Shown here one piece after another: positions 44,035 to 52,903 of a DNA stretch of 64,000 nt. A program made the position numbers and the translations under genes. A model generated the notes under the pieces. That model was not told the DNA's origin. It made no database searches and saw only the letters and a list, made by a program, of their open reading frames with translations. The DNA is taken from NCBI RefSeq assembly GCF_030547545.1, contig NZ_JAUOQE010000002.1, positions 62,001 through 126,000 on the forward strand, read 5' to 3'. Origin of the DNA: Amphritea sp. 1_MG-2023 (GTDB lineage Bacteria; Pseudomonadota; Gammaproteobacteria; Pseudomonadales; Balneatricaceae). Within the stretch, counting starts at the first letter, position 1. Each line of letters starts with the position of its first letter.

Positions 44035-44598
44035 ATGAAAACGTTACCGTTATTTCCTCTACCTGTTGTGCTGTTTCCGGGTGCCTTACTGCCGTTGCAA
44101 ATCTTCGAGTTGCGTTACCGGCGCTTAGTTAAAGAAAGTCTCGCCGATCATGCCGCTTTTGTTGTCGTGCAGTCGCGAGAGGCTGTCCATGGAGATCATC
44201 ATTTTTATCCGTTAGGCACCACCGCCACCATTATTGATTGGCAACCGTTGCCGAATCAGATGATCGCTATTGAGGTGCAAGGACAGCAGCGAGTTAGCGT
44301 CACAGATATTACTCAAGATAGCGATGGCCTGTTGCACGGCCATAGTGAGCCGTTAGTCGATTCTTCGACGATGAGCGATGCGCAGTGGGCCCGTTATCTC
44401 GCGATTTGCACACATCTTCAGCAGCATTCTCTGTTATCATTCGACGCTTCTCAGATTCGTGTTGCGACAGCTGAAGCCTTTAGTTTTCAGTTGGCATCGT
44501 TGTTACCTTTTTCAAGCGTCAGTAAACAGCGCTTATTGGCAATAGACAGCCCGCTAGAGAGACTCGAATTGATTGATACTCTGCTTAAGGAATTTTGA
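44035..44598 (+). CDS. LON substrate-binding-domain protein
   Basis: The 187-residue protein consists of the N-terminal LON domain alone: LPLFPLPVVLFPGALLPLQI, FELRYRRLVKESL and the strand AIEVQGQQRVSVTD. The AAA ATPase and Ser-Lys protease of Lon are absent. Stand-alone LON proteins are widespread; their role is unclear, perhaps peptide or adaptor binding. The stop overlaps the start of an rRNA methyltransferase gene by one base, so translation is coupled. Confidence 0.88.
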   Translation: MKTLPLFPLPVVLFPGALLPLQIFELRYRRLVKESLADHAAFVVVQSREAVHGDHHFYPLGTTATIIDWQPLPNQMIAIEVQGQQRVSVTDITQDSDGLLHGHSEPLVDSSTMSDAQWARYLAICTHLQQHSLLSFDASQIRVATAEAFSFQLASLLPFSSVSKQRLLAIDSPLERLELIDTLLKEF

Positions 44599-45596
44599 TG
44601 CTTGATTTGATTCAAACGGCGTTACGCCATCGAGGCCCATTACTGCAAGCTCTAGAGGCTGAAAACAGTGATTGTTATCGGCTGTTTCATGGGGTTAATG
44701 AGGGCTTCCCCGGTCTGACTGTCGATCGTTATGGGCCTCAGTTATTGATTCAGACATTTCATGAATCAATTACCGATGAGCAAGTGAGCGCGATTCAACA
44801 ACAGGTAGAGGCATCGCTGGGCTGTACCCTTGAGTGTGTCTATAACGATCGAAGTTCGGCTAACTCTCGTCGCCGTGATGACTTTAAAGTGGATCACTGG
44901 CAAGGGGTTGCTCATGAGTTGGGCATTCGCTATCGAGTGAAGGCTAAGCATGAGGGGCAAGATCCGCTCTTGTTTCTCGATATGCGCGCCGGACGACGCT
45001 GGATACAGCAGCATGCCGCCGGTAAATCGGTATTAAATCTGTTTTCCTACACCTGTGGTGTCGGCGTCGTGGCTGCTGCAGCAGGCGCGAAACGAGTATT
45101 GAATGTCGATTTCTCGACCCGTTCGTTGGATATCGGTCGCCAGAATGCGCAACTCAACGCGCTAGATGCAGCACAGATTAGTTTTTTTCAGAGTGATTTT
45201 TTTACCGCCGCTAAGCAACTCGCCGGTTTACCGATTAAGCAGCGAGTCGGTCGGGGACGTAAGCCTAAACCCTTTCCTCGTATCGATGCAGAGCAGTTCG
45301 ATCTGGTTTTTTTAGATCCGCCGCGTTGGGCTAAAAGTGCCTTTGGCACGGTGGATCTCATCCGTGATTACCCGAGTGTATTGAAGCCCGCATTGCTGGC
45401 CACTCGTCCGGGTGGGCAGTTAGTGTGTGCTAATAATGTTGCCAGTGTTGGCTATGATGAATGGCTTGATATCTTACACCGTTGTGCGCTTAAAGCCGGG
45501 CGACCGATTAATCAAGTGACGCGGCTTGAGCCTGAAGCGGATTTTCCTTCCCCAGATGGCCAATTTCCATTAAAGCTGGTGGTGTTACAGCTCTGA
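44598..45596 (+). CDS. RlmI/RlmK-like class I SAM-dependent rRNA methyltransferase
   Basis: The product (about 332 residues) has a short N-terminal domain (CYRLFHGVNEGFPGLTVDRY) and a SAM-dependent core: motif I NLFSYTCGVGVVAAAAGAKR, acidic loop VLNVDFSTRSLDIG, and motif IV LVFLDPPRWAKSAFG. It resembles the RlmI/RlmK family that methylates 23S rRNA bases; the target base is not determinable. The insertion KQRVGRGRKPKPFPRIDAEQ (basic) may aid RNA binding. ATG 44598 overlaps the preceding stop. Confidence 0.85.
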   Translation: MLDLIQTALRHRGPLLQALEAENSDCYRLFHGVNEGFPGLTVDRYGPQLLIQTFHESITDEQVSAIQQQVEASLGCTLECVYNDRSSANSRRRDDFKVDHWQGVAHELGIRYRVKAKHEGQDPLLFLDMRAGRRWIQQHAAGKSVLNLFSYTCGVGVVAAAAGAKRVLNVDFSTRSLDIGRQNAQLNALDAAQISFFQSDFFTAAKQLAGLPIKQRVGRGRKPKPFPRIDAEQFDLVFLDPPRWAKSAFGTVDLIRDYPSVLKPALLATRPGGQLVCANNVASVGYDEWLDILHRCALKAGRPINQVTRLEPEADFPSPDGQFPLKLVVLQL

Positions 45597-45683
45597 TCAT
45601 GGTTTCAATCATCTTCGCGGGTAAGTAAACAGTGCCGCTCTCGCACCGTGTCGTTCTCGAACGCTAATCTCGAGTTTGTTGCG

Positions 45684-46001
45684 TTAAATGCGATGCGCTT
45701 CTAGGGTGATGCCGGTCACCAGTAAGCCGAGTAGTACGATACGTCCTTTAGCGCGGTCATCGCCGGTGGCGGTGAAATCAAATAGATAGGATCGCCAGAT
45801 CCTTATCTTGCCCTGTTGATCTCGCTTCAGCCAGAGGCCTCGCAGGTAGACGCTTTGATCTAAGAGCTGTAGATCGAGTTCTTTACAATGCGATGAGGCG
45901 GCCTTCAGTGCTACCTCTTTGACTTTAAGCGATTGCCACCAGTGCAGTAGTAATAACACCATTAGGGTAAGCCAAAATAGATCAGATAGGTCTAGATACA
46001 T
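45684..46001 (-). CDS. DUF3301 membrane-anchored protein
   Basis: The product (about 105 residues from ATG 46001) has one N-terminal helix (LFWLTLMVLLLLHWW) and a conserved basic region, CKELDLQLLDQSVYLRGLWL, RIWRSYLFDFTATGDDRAKG, which identifies DUF3301. The function is unknown. Its start overlaps the EamA stop by one base (TGATG), so the two genes are co-expressed. A longer frame from 46097 exists but overlaps the transporter and lacks similarity. Confidence 0.85.
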   Translation of the reverse strand: MYLDLSDLFWLTLMVLLLLHWWQSLKVKEVALKAASSHCKELDLQLLDQSVYLRGLWLKRDQQGKIRIWRSYLFDFTATGDDRAKGRIVLLGLLVTGITLEAHRI

Positions 46002-46864
46002 CAGTTTTTCTCCCGTCCCAGCCATACAGAGCCTATGCCGCCGCAGATCACTAATGCCGCGCCGATCAAGGACATTATATCCGGTAGCTGTTGCCAAAAA
46101 AGCCAGCCGAGCAAGCCCGCAAACAGTACCCCAAAATAACTAATCGGGGCAATGATGGTTGCTTTCGCATAACTATAGGCTTTGGTGTATAGCCACATGG
46201 TACACCAGATAGACACACTAATGGCCAGCAATGATGGCAGATTGGTAAGTGCGATGGGTTGCCAATCGACTAAGGCAAGAGGCAACGAAAAGAGAGCTGA
46301 GAGAGCGAAATAATAGAATAAAATGCGGTTGGTTGGTTCTGACATCGTTAATACGCGAGTGGTGACAATGGATATCGAGAGTAAGACCGCCGAAGCAATC
46401 CCAGCAAGATGCCATGGATTAAATGGGGTTGCTTCGGGTTTGAGTACCAAGGCAATACCGATAAAACCGATAATAACGGGTAACCAGTTGATGGGAGGTA
46501 GGCGATATTTTAACCAGACCCAAACCAGTAAAGGCACGATTAAGGGCGCGGCGTTACGTAACAAAGCCGCTTCGCCGAGGGGGATTTCGTTGAGCGCTAA
46601 ATAGTAGCTATAAAAACCCAGCCAACCGGATAATCCTCTGATCAGGTGTAATCCCGGTTTATCTGTTTTAATGGCGCTGAGCCCGTGACGGCTTAGCCAT
46701 GGCAGCATGACGCAAGTGCAGCAGATAAATTGTGCCAGCACGATCTGTTCAATAGAAATCTGTTCTGCCGTGTATTTTGTGAGTGCCGCTGCTAGGCTCA
46801 TAATCAGTGTGGTCGCCAGAGCGAAAGCAGCGCCTAGGAGAAGCTTGGAATATTGGCTGAGCAA
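46001..46864 (-). CDS. EamA/DMT-family transporter
   Basis: The 287-residue protein has ten hydrophobic helices made of two EamA repeats, with segments LHLIRGLSGWLGFYSYYLAL, LNEIPLGEAALLRNAAPLIV and the second-repeat KATIIAPISYFGVLFAGLLG. Such drug/metabolite transporters export or exchange small metabolites; the substrate is unknown. It is the first gene of a two-gene operon with DUF3301 and is divergent from the DUF599 gene. Confidence 0.88.
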   Translation of the reverse strand: MLSQYSKLLLGAAFALATTLIMSLAAALTKYTAEQISIEQIVLAQFICCTCVMLPWLSRHGLSAIKTDKPGLHLIRGLSGWLGFYSYYLALNEIPLGEAALLRNAAPLIVPLLVWVWLKYRLPPINWLPVIIGFIGIALVLKPEATPFNPWHLAGIASAVLLSISIVTTRVLTMSEPTNRILFYYFALSALFSLPLALVDWQPIALTNLPSLLAISVSIWCTMWLYTKAYSYAKATIIAPISYFGVLFAGLLGWLFWQQLPDIMSLIGAALVICGGIGSVWLGREKN

Positions 46865-46925
46865 GGTTGTCTATCCTGTTGTTTTATTTACAATGACACT
46901 CTGCTTTTAATTGACGGGAATACCT

Positions 46926-47636
46926 ATGGAACAGTTGCTTAACTTTCTTCATACCAACTGGCTGAATCTGTTAGCGCTGAGCTGGTTTCTGCTCTGTTTT
47001 AAAGGTTATAACTCCTATTCACGCCGCAGAGCGAAGAGTTGTTATTGTCTTGCCAGTGTCATGCATAGCTATCGTTTGGAATGGATGACGCGCATGTTAC
47101 GACGAGAAGTCCGTATTGCTGATACGGCAGCGGTCGCCAATCTGGAGCGTAGCGTATCATTTTTTGCTTCTTCGACCATGCTTATTTTAGCGGGCTTAAT
47201 GACGGTGCTCGGTTCTACGGATAAAGCGATCGATGTGGTGGGGGATATTCCGTTTGTCAGTCATGCCACTAAATCCGAGTGGGAATTGAAGCTGCTAGTA
47301 TTGATTGGTTTATTTGTGTATGCGTTTCTGAAGTTTACCTGGAGCCTGCGTCAGTATGGCTTTACCTCCGTGATGATCGGTGGGGCACCGCAACCCGCTG
47401 ATGCCTCAGAGAGTGAAGTGAAAGCCTATGCATCGCGGTTAGCGATTATGAGTTCAATGGCGGCGAATAACTTTAATTTGGGTCTGCGGACCTATTATTT
47501 TAGTTTGTCGGTGTTGGCCTGGTTTATCAATCCGTGGCTGTTCATGTTGATGGCGACTGGTGTGGTGGTGATTCTTTATCGACGCGAATTTAATTCCAGC
47601 ACATTGCATCAATTGGTGATCAGCCGAATGGAGTAA
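46926..47636 (+). CDS. DUF599 integral membrane protein
   Basis: The product (about 236 residues) has four to five hydrophobic helices (LLALSWFLLCFKGYNSYS, FFASSTMLILAGLMTVLG, LLVLIGLFVYAFLKFTWS and the C-terminal WLFMLMATGVVVILYRREF). With ANLERSVSFFASSTMLILAG it fits DUF599, whose function is unknown. ATG 46926 is preferred over the TTG at 46911. It precedes htpG, but the sigma-32 promoter between them separates the two units. Confidence 0.82.
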   Translation: MEQLLNFLHTNWLNLLALSWFLLCFKGYNSYSRRRAKSCYCLASVMHSYRLEWMTRMLRREVRIADTAAVANLERSVSFFASSTMLILAGLMTVLGSTDKAIDVVGDIPFVSHATKSEWELKLLVLIGLFVYAFLKFTWSLRQYGFTSVMIGGAPQPADASESEVKAYASRLAIMSSMAANNFNLGLRTYYFSLSVLAWFINPWLFMLMATGVVVILYRREFNSSTLHQLVISRME

Positions 47637-47662
47637 TTTGTACGGCATTTCTCTATCGTCCC

Positions 47663-47690
47663 CTTGAAAAGCAAGGGGCTGTCCCCATCT
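47663..47690 (+). promoter_or_regulatory. Sigma-32 heat-shock promoter of htpG
   Basis: CTTGAAA (47663-47669) and CCCCATCT (47683-47690) are separated by 13 bases, an almost perfect match to the sigma-32 consensus. The -35 box is embedded in the inverted repeat CCCCTTG-aaaag-CAAGGGG (47660-47678). htpG starts at 47754. Confidence 0.87.
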
Positions 47691-47753
47691 TTAGGTTCAA
47701 CGGTAAACGTTTTAACAGTAAATCTTTGTCACAATAAGATTGGGAATTGATAG

Positions 47754-49661
47754 ATGAGCACAGAAACTCAGCAGGAAACACTTGGCTTTCAAACTGAAGT
47801 GAAGCAATTGCTTCACCTGATGATTCATTCTTTGTATTCAAACAAAGAGATCTTTCTTCGTGAGTTGATCTCGAATGCTTCGGATGCCGCCGACAAACTG
47901 CGCTTTGAAGCATTATCAAATAATGATCTTTACGAAGGTGATGGCGATCTGCGTATCCGCGTTGAATTCGATAAAGAGGCTAACACCGTTACTATCGATG
48001 ATAACGGTTTGGGTATGAACCGTCAGGATGTGATTGAGCACCTCGGTACGATTGCTAAATCGGGCACGTCTCAGTTTTTGTCTGAACTGAGCGGCGATCA
48101 AAAGAAAGATTCTCAACTGATCGGTCAGTTTGGGGTTGGTTTTTACTCTGCTTTCATCGTTGCTAAAGAGGTGGAAGTGATTACCCGTAAAGCGGGTGAG
48201 TCAACCTCTAACGGTGTGCATTGGGTATCTCAGGGTGAAGGTGAATTCACCGTTGCGGCGGTTGAAAAAGCACAGCGCGGTACCACCATTATTCTGCACC
48301 TGAAAGATGATGAAACTGAATTTGCCGATGGTTTCCGCCTGCGTAACTTGGTCCGTAAATATTCTGATCATATTTCACTGCCGGTGATTATGCAGAAAGA
48401 GCCTGAGCCGGTTGAAGAGGGTGAAGAGCCTGCTGCGCTGGAAGATGAAACGGTTAACTCGGCGACGGCATTGTGGACCCGTTCGAAAAGCGATATCAGC
48501 GATGATGAGTTTAAAGAATTCTATAAACACATCTCCCATGATTTCCAAGAGCCGATGAAGTGGAGCCACAACCGCGTCGAAGGTAAATTGGATTACACCA
48601 GCTTGCTGTATGTGCCAGCCCATGCGCCTTATGATTTGTGGAATCGTGATACGCCTCGTGGTTTGAAGTTGTACGTTCAGCGCGTGTTTATTATGGATCA
48701 AGCCGATCAGTTCTTGCCAATGTATCTGCGCTTCATTAAAGGTGTTGTCGATACCAGCGATCTATCACTCAACGTTTCGCGTGAGATTCTGCAGAAAGAT
48801 CCCGTGGTTGAAAAACTGAAAACTCAGTTAACTAAACGTTCACTCGATATGCTGGGTAAGCTAGCTAAAAATGATCCTGAACAGTATGCCAAATTCTGGA
48901 CTGAATTCGGCGAAGTGCTGAAAGAGGGTCCTGCTGAAGATCAAGCTAACCGTGAAACCGTCCTCAAACTGTTACGTTTTGCCTCGACTCACAATGACTC
49001 TTCAGAACAGAGTGTCTCGCTAGACGATTATGTTGCCCGTATGCAGGAAGGTCAGGAGAAGATCTACTACGCAGTGGCCGAAAACTACAATACGGCTAAG
49101 CATAGTCCGCACCTTGAGATCTTCCGTAAGAAGGGTATCGAAGTGTTGTTGATGTCAGACCGCGTCGATGAGTGGCTGATGAGTCAGTTGTTCGATTTCG
49201 ACGGTAAGTCATTCCAGGATGTCAGCAAAGGTGAACTGGATCTGGGTGAAACTGAGAACGAAGACGAGAAGAAAGCTCAGGAAGAGACGGCTAAAGAACT
49301 CGAAGGTTTGACCGAGCGTCTGAAAACTAGCCTTGAACAACAGGTGAGTGAAGTGCGTATTACGCATCGTCTGACCGACTCTCCTGCCTGTGTTGTGCTC
49401 GGCGCTTATGATATGGGCTTGCAGATGCGTAAGATCATGGAAGCGGCGGGACAGGCTGTACCTGAAAGCAAGCCAATCTTTGAGATCAACCCAGAGCACC
49501 CATTGATCAGCAAGCTGGATAACGAAGCCGATGAAGATCGTTTCGGTGAGTTAGCGTTGGTGGTGTTTGAGCAAGCGCAACTAGCCGCCGGCGGTCAGTT
49601 GGATGATCCTGCGGCGTACGTTAACCGTCTGAATAAGCTATTGCTTAATCTGATCAGTTAA
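47754..49661 (+). CDS. htpG: Chaperone HtpG (Hsp90)
   Basis: The 635-residue chaperone begins with the GHKL ATPase domain ([70 protein letters not shown]), followed by the middle domain ([39 protein letters not shown]) and the C-terminal dimerisation domain. The length matches bacterial Hsp90. It refolds clients with DnaK. A sigma-32 promoter precedes it and a terminator follows. Confidence 0.97.
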   Translation: MSTETQQETLGFQTEVKQLLHLMIHSLYSNKEIFLRELISNASDAADKLRFEALSNNDLYEGDGDLRIRVEFDKEANTVTIDDNGLGMNRQDVIEHLGTIAKSGTSQFLSELSGDQKKDSQLIGQFGVGFYSAFIVAKEVEVITRKAGESTSNGVHWVSQGEGEFTVAAVEKAQRGTTIILHLKDDETEFADGFRLRNLVRKYSDHISLPVIMQKEPEPVEEGEEPAALEDETVNSATALWTRSKSDISDDEFKEFYKHISHDFQEPMKWSHNRVEGKLDYTSLLYVPAHAPYDLWNRDTPRGLKLYVQRVFIMDQADQFLPMYLRFIKGVVDTSDLSLNVSREILQKDPVVEKLKTQLTKRSLDMLGKLAKNDPEQYAKFWTEFGEVLKEGPAEDQANRETVLKLLRFASTHNDSSEQSVSLDDYVARMQEGQEKIYYAVAENYNTAKHSPHLEIFRKKGIEVLLMSDRVDEWLMSQLFDFDGKSFQDVSKGELDLGETENEDEKKAQEETAKELEGLTERLKTSLEQQVSEVRITHRLTDSPACVVLGAYDMGLQMRKIMEAAGQAVPESKPIFEINPEHPLISKLDNEADEDRFGELALVVFEQAQLAAGGQLDDPAAYVNRLNKLLLNLIS

Positions 49662-49682
49662 TTTGCTATTTTCTTTATAACT

Positions 49683-49709
49683 AAAGGCGACCATGGGTCG
49701 CCTTTTTTA
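49683..49709 (+). terminator. Terminator of htpG
   Basis: AAAGGCGACC and GGTCGCCTTT flank a very short ATG-type loop and are followed by a T tract. Confidence 0.88.
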
Positions 49710-49807
49710 TGCCTGAAACACTGCTATAATCATGCCTCTACGCGTGAGCGATCATGCGCACAATAACAATAAAATAAGTGACTTGTTCACTTTGATCAGG
49801 ATCCAAA

Positions 49808-50971
49808 ATGAGTAATGATATTGCCAACCTGCGTAAATTTGTGGCCCCTGAAATTGTCTTTGGCGTTGGCGCTAGAAAAACAGTTGCTAACTTCGCCCGC
49901 TCATTTGGTGCGCGCAAGATATTACTGGTGTCGGACCCCGGCGTGGTGGCGGCCGGTTGGATTGATGAGGTGGTGCAAGATCTGCGCATGGGCGGCTTTG
50001 AATATGAGTTGTTTACCGCCGTTTCGCCTAACCCGCGTGCTGAAGAGGTGATGAAAGGCGCTGAGCTTTATCGTCAGCAGGGCTGTAACTTGATTGTGGC
50101 CGTCGGCGGCGGTAGTCCGATGGATTGCGCTAAAGGTATTGGTATCGTTGCCACACATAATCGCCATATTCTCGAATTTGAAGGCGTGGATACCATTGAG
50201 GTGGCGATTCCACCCTTGATATTTATTCCTACCACGGCCGGTACATCGGCTGATGTCTCGCAGTTTGCTATCATCTCTGATCAGCAGGAAAAGATGAAAA
50301 TTTCTATTGTCAGTAAAGCGGTGGTGCCCGATGTCTCGCTCATCGACCCGGAAACGACCTTGACGATGGATGCCTTTTTAACCGCGTGTACCGGTATCGA
50401 TGCGCTGGTACATGCGATTGAAGCCTTTGTATCGACAGGCTCGGGCCCGCTGACGGATATGCATGCGCTTGATGCCATTAAGCTGGTGAATGATAATTTA
50501 GTGGCATTGGTGAAAGATCCGACGGATCTTAAATTACGCGAACAAGTGATGCTCGGTAGCATGAAGGCGGGGTTGGCTTTTTCAAATGCGATTCTCGGTG
50601 CGGTACACGCGATGTCGCATAGTCTCGGCGGTTTTCTTGATCTGCCACATGGGATGTGTAACGCCATGTTATTGGAACACGTGATCGGTTTTAACTTTAA
50701 ATCGTCAGAAGATAAATTTCGTGTTGTGGCTGAAACGATGGGCATCGATACGCGAGGCATGAGTAATCAGATGGTGCATAAGCGGCTGCAGGATCGAGTG
50801 ATTCAATTAAAACACGATGTCGGGCTGGTGGAAGGGCTAGCCTCGAGCGGCGTTAATCTTAGCGATATACCTACCTTGTCTGCTAAAGCGATTCGAGATC
50901 CCTGCATTCTGACAAATCCGCGTAAATCTAATAAGCGGGATGTCGAGGTCGTGTATGAAGAAGCGCTCTGA
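49808..50971 (+). CDS. ercA: Iron-containing alcohol dehydrogenase, ErcA-like
   Basis: The 387-residue group III alcohol dehydrogenase has the NAD-binding AVGGGSPMDCAKGIGIV, the iron-site region FIPTTAGTSADVSQF, GIDALVHAIEAFVS with His, and GAVHAMSHSLGGFLDLPHG supplying further ligands. Sequence and neighbourhood resemble ErcA of Pseudomonas, which with the sensor kinase ErcS takes part in regulating ethanol oxidation. The 3' end overlaps the kinase gene by 17 bases, so they are co-expressed. Whether this copy is catalytic or regulatory is unknown. Confidence 0.87.
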   Translation: MSNDIANLRKFVAPEIVFGVGARKTVANFARSFGARKILLVSDPGVVAAGWIDEVVQDLRMGGFEYELFTAVSPNPRAEEVMKGAELYRQQGCNLIVAVGGGSPMDCAKGIGIVATHNRHILEFEGVDTIEVAIPPLIFIPTTAGTSADVSQFAIISDQQEKMKISIVSKAVVPDVSLIDPETTLTMDAFLTACTGIDALVHAIEAFVSTGSGPLTDMHALDAIKLVNDNLVALVKDPTDLKLREQVMLGSMKAGLAFSNAILGAVHAMSHSLGGFLDLPHGMCNAMLLEHVIGFNFKSSEDKFRVVAETMGIDTRGMSNQMVHKRLQDRVIQLKHDVGLVEGLASSGVNLSDIPTLSAKAIRDPCILTNPRKSNKRDVEVVYEEAL

Positions 50972-52718
50972 GGTTCATTATTCTCCCAGTGATCGTCTGA
51001 CTGTCGAGCGCCTGATGGGACTCGGTGGGCAGTCCGCTCGCAAGAGTCATTATCCGGAGTTAGTCGCTAAGATTGAAGAGCTGGAAGCTGAGCGCAACCG
51101 TTATAAGTTGATCTTCGATCATGCACAGCACGGTATCTTTCAAGCGCGGCTTGATAATGGCCTCATTACCGCAAATCCTGCGTTGGCGAGAATCTGTGGC
51201 TATACCGATCCGCAGCAACTGTGTCGTCGGGTTGATGCCTTTGCCACCGATCTATTATTCGATGCCGATGAATATTCGCCGTTATTAGCCAAGCTACAAC
51301 TGTGCGGTAAATTGTTTGGTTATGAGACCCGATTTAAGCGTCAAGATGGCAGTGCTGTGGCGGTCTCGTTGAATGTATTGTTAAAACAAGATGATCGAGG
51401 GGATCTGCTAGAAGTTTTTGTTGCAGATATTACCGAGCGTCGAAAAGCGCAGAATAACTTAAAGCGCTTGAATGAAGAGTTAGAGCAGCGAGTGGCGGAT
51501 CGCACCCGAGAGCTGGTTTCTTTGAATCAGCAACTGGTGAGTGAAAACGCCGAGCGTAAAGCGATAGAGCAAGCGCTGAAAGTTGCGCGAGATGCAGCGG
51601 AGCAGGCCAATAAGAGTAAGGATAAATACTTGGCGGCCGCCAGTCATGATTTGTTACAGCCGTTGAATGCCGCGCGGTTACTGGTTTCGACGCTGCAAGA
51701 GCGAGAATTACAGCAGGATAATAATCATCTCGTTGAACGGATACATATGGCGTTGGAAGGCGCTGAAGAGCTGCTCAGTGATCTATTGGATATCTCCCGT
51801 TTAGATCAAAATGCGGTACAGCCCGACCTGATCAGTATTCCCGTCAACTACTTATTTCGTATGCTGCAAGTGGAGTTTCAACCGGTGGCTGAACAGCGAC
51901 AGGTGCTGTTTCGCGTCTGTGGCAATGGCCTGAATGTACAGAGTGACACGCGTTTGTTGATGCGAGTGTTGCGTAACTTTCTTAGTAATGCGTTTCGTTA
52001 TACTCCGCGAGGGCGGGTACTACTCGGAGCTCGCCGTCGTGCTGATCGGCTCGAAATTCAAGTATGGGATACCGGCCCCGGTATTCCCGAAAATCGGTTG
52101 GATGATATCTTTAGAGAGTTCCAGCAGATCGATCATCAGTATCAGACCGGCCGTAAAGGCGTGGGCTTGGGGCTGGCGATTGTCGAGCGCATCGCCGGGA
52201 TGTTAGATCATCCGGTAGGGGTGCGTTCCCAGTTGGGGAGGGGCACGATGTTCAGTGTCTCGGTGCCCCTAAGTGGTGAGGTGATCGAGCCGATCCTGCA
52301 GCCGCAGCAATTACCTCAGCATGACCTGAGTGGGCGCACGATTCTGGTGATCGATAACGAGAAAGACATTCTTGTGAGCATGAAGGCGTTGCTAGAGCAA
52401 TGGAATTGTCAGGTTTACGTGGCGATTGATGCTATCGAGGCTATAGATTATTCTCTGAGTGAAGGGGTGATACCCGAACTGATTCTGGCTGATTTTCATT
52501 TGGACCATAATACCACCGGCGTTGCGGCCGTCGCGCAGGTGCGTGAATATGTGGGAATGGCCATTCCAGCAGCGATTATTACTGCTGATCGTTCACCCGA
52601 GGGACGTAAATTGTTTCGCGCTCATGGTTTGCCGGTGCTCAACAAACCAGTCAAAGCCGGTAAGCTAAGGGCTTTAGTAAGTCACTTGTTGCAACCTGGA
52701 TGTAGGGTCGGTGAGTAA
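50955..52718 (+). CDS. Hybrid sensor histidine kinase, ErcS-like
   Basis: The product (about 587 residues) has no membrane helix. It contains a PAS domain (about 40-165; IFDHAQHGIFQARLDNGLIT), a coiled coil, a HisKA domain with His231 in AAASHDLLQPLNAAR, an HATPase with VWDTGPGIPENRLDDIFREF and GVGLGLAIVERIAGML, and a C-terminal receiver (TILVIDNEKDILVSMKALLE) with Asp513 as likely phosphoacceptor. A GAGG six bases before ATG 50955 favours this start over 50940. Overlap with the ErcA-like gene supports a joint role in alcohol sensing. No response regulator with an output domain is adjacent. Confidence 0.88.
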   Translation: MKKRSEVHYSPSDRLTVERLMGLGGQSARKSHYPELVAKIEELEAERNRYKLIFDHAQHGIFQARLDNGLITANPALARICGYTDPQQLCRRVDAFATDLLFDADEYSPLLAKLQLCGKLFGYETRFKRQDGSAVAVSLNVLLKQDDRGDLLEVFVADITERRKAQNNLKRLNEELEQRVADRTRELVSLNQQLVSENAERKAIEQALKVARDAAEQANKSKDKYLAAASHDLLQPLNAARLLVSTLQERELQQDNNHLVERIHMALEGAEELLSDLLDISRLDQNAVQPDLISIPVNYLFRMLQVEFQPVAEQRQVLFRVCGNGLNVQSDTRLLMRVLRNFLSNAFRYTPRGRVLLGARRRADRLEIQVWDTGPGIPENRLDDIFREFQQIDHQYQTGRKGVGLGLAIVERIAGMLDHPVGVRSQLGRGTMFSVSVPLSGEVIEPILQPQQLPQHDLSGRTILVIDNEKDILVSMKALLEQWNCQVYVAIDAIEAIDYSLSEGVIPELILADFHLDHNTTGVAAVAQVREYVGMAIPAAIITADRSPEGRKLFRAHGLPVLNKPVKAGKLRALVSHLLQPGCRVGE

Positions 52719-52903
52719 TCAGCAGGCACAAGGCTATGCCGCTTTAGCTGCACTCAAAGCTGAGTTGAGCGAAGAGCTAGTTGGCTTTGGGTTAGTAACC
52801 AATCGGTGATATTTGATCAGTCAGCCATTGGGCCAGAGCCTCGGAAGGGCTTTGTCACACACAATTTTAATGGCCATGGTTGCACGGCGGCTTCTGCTGA
52901 GTA

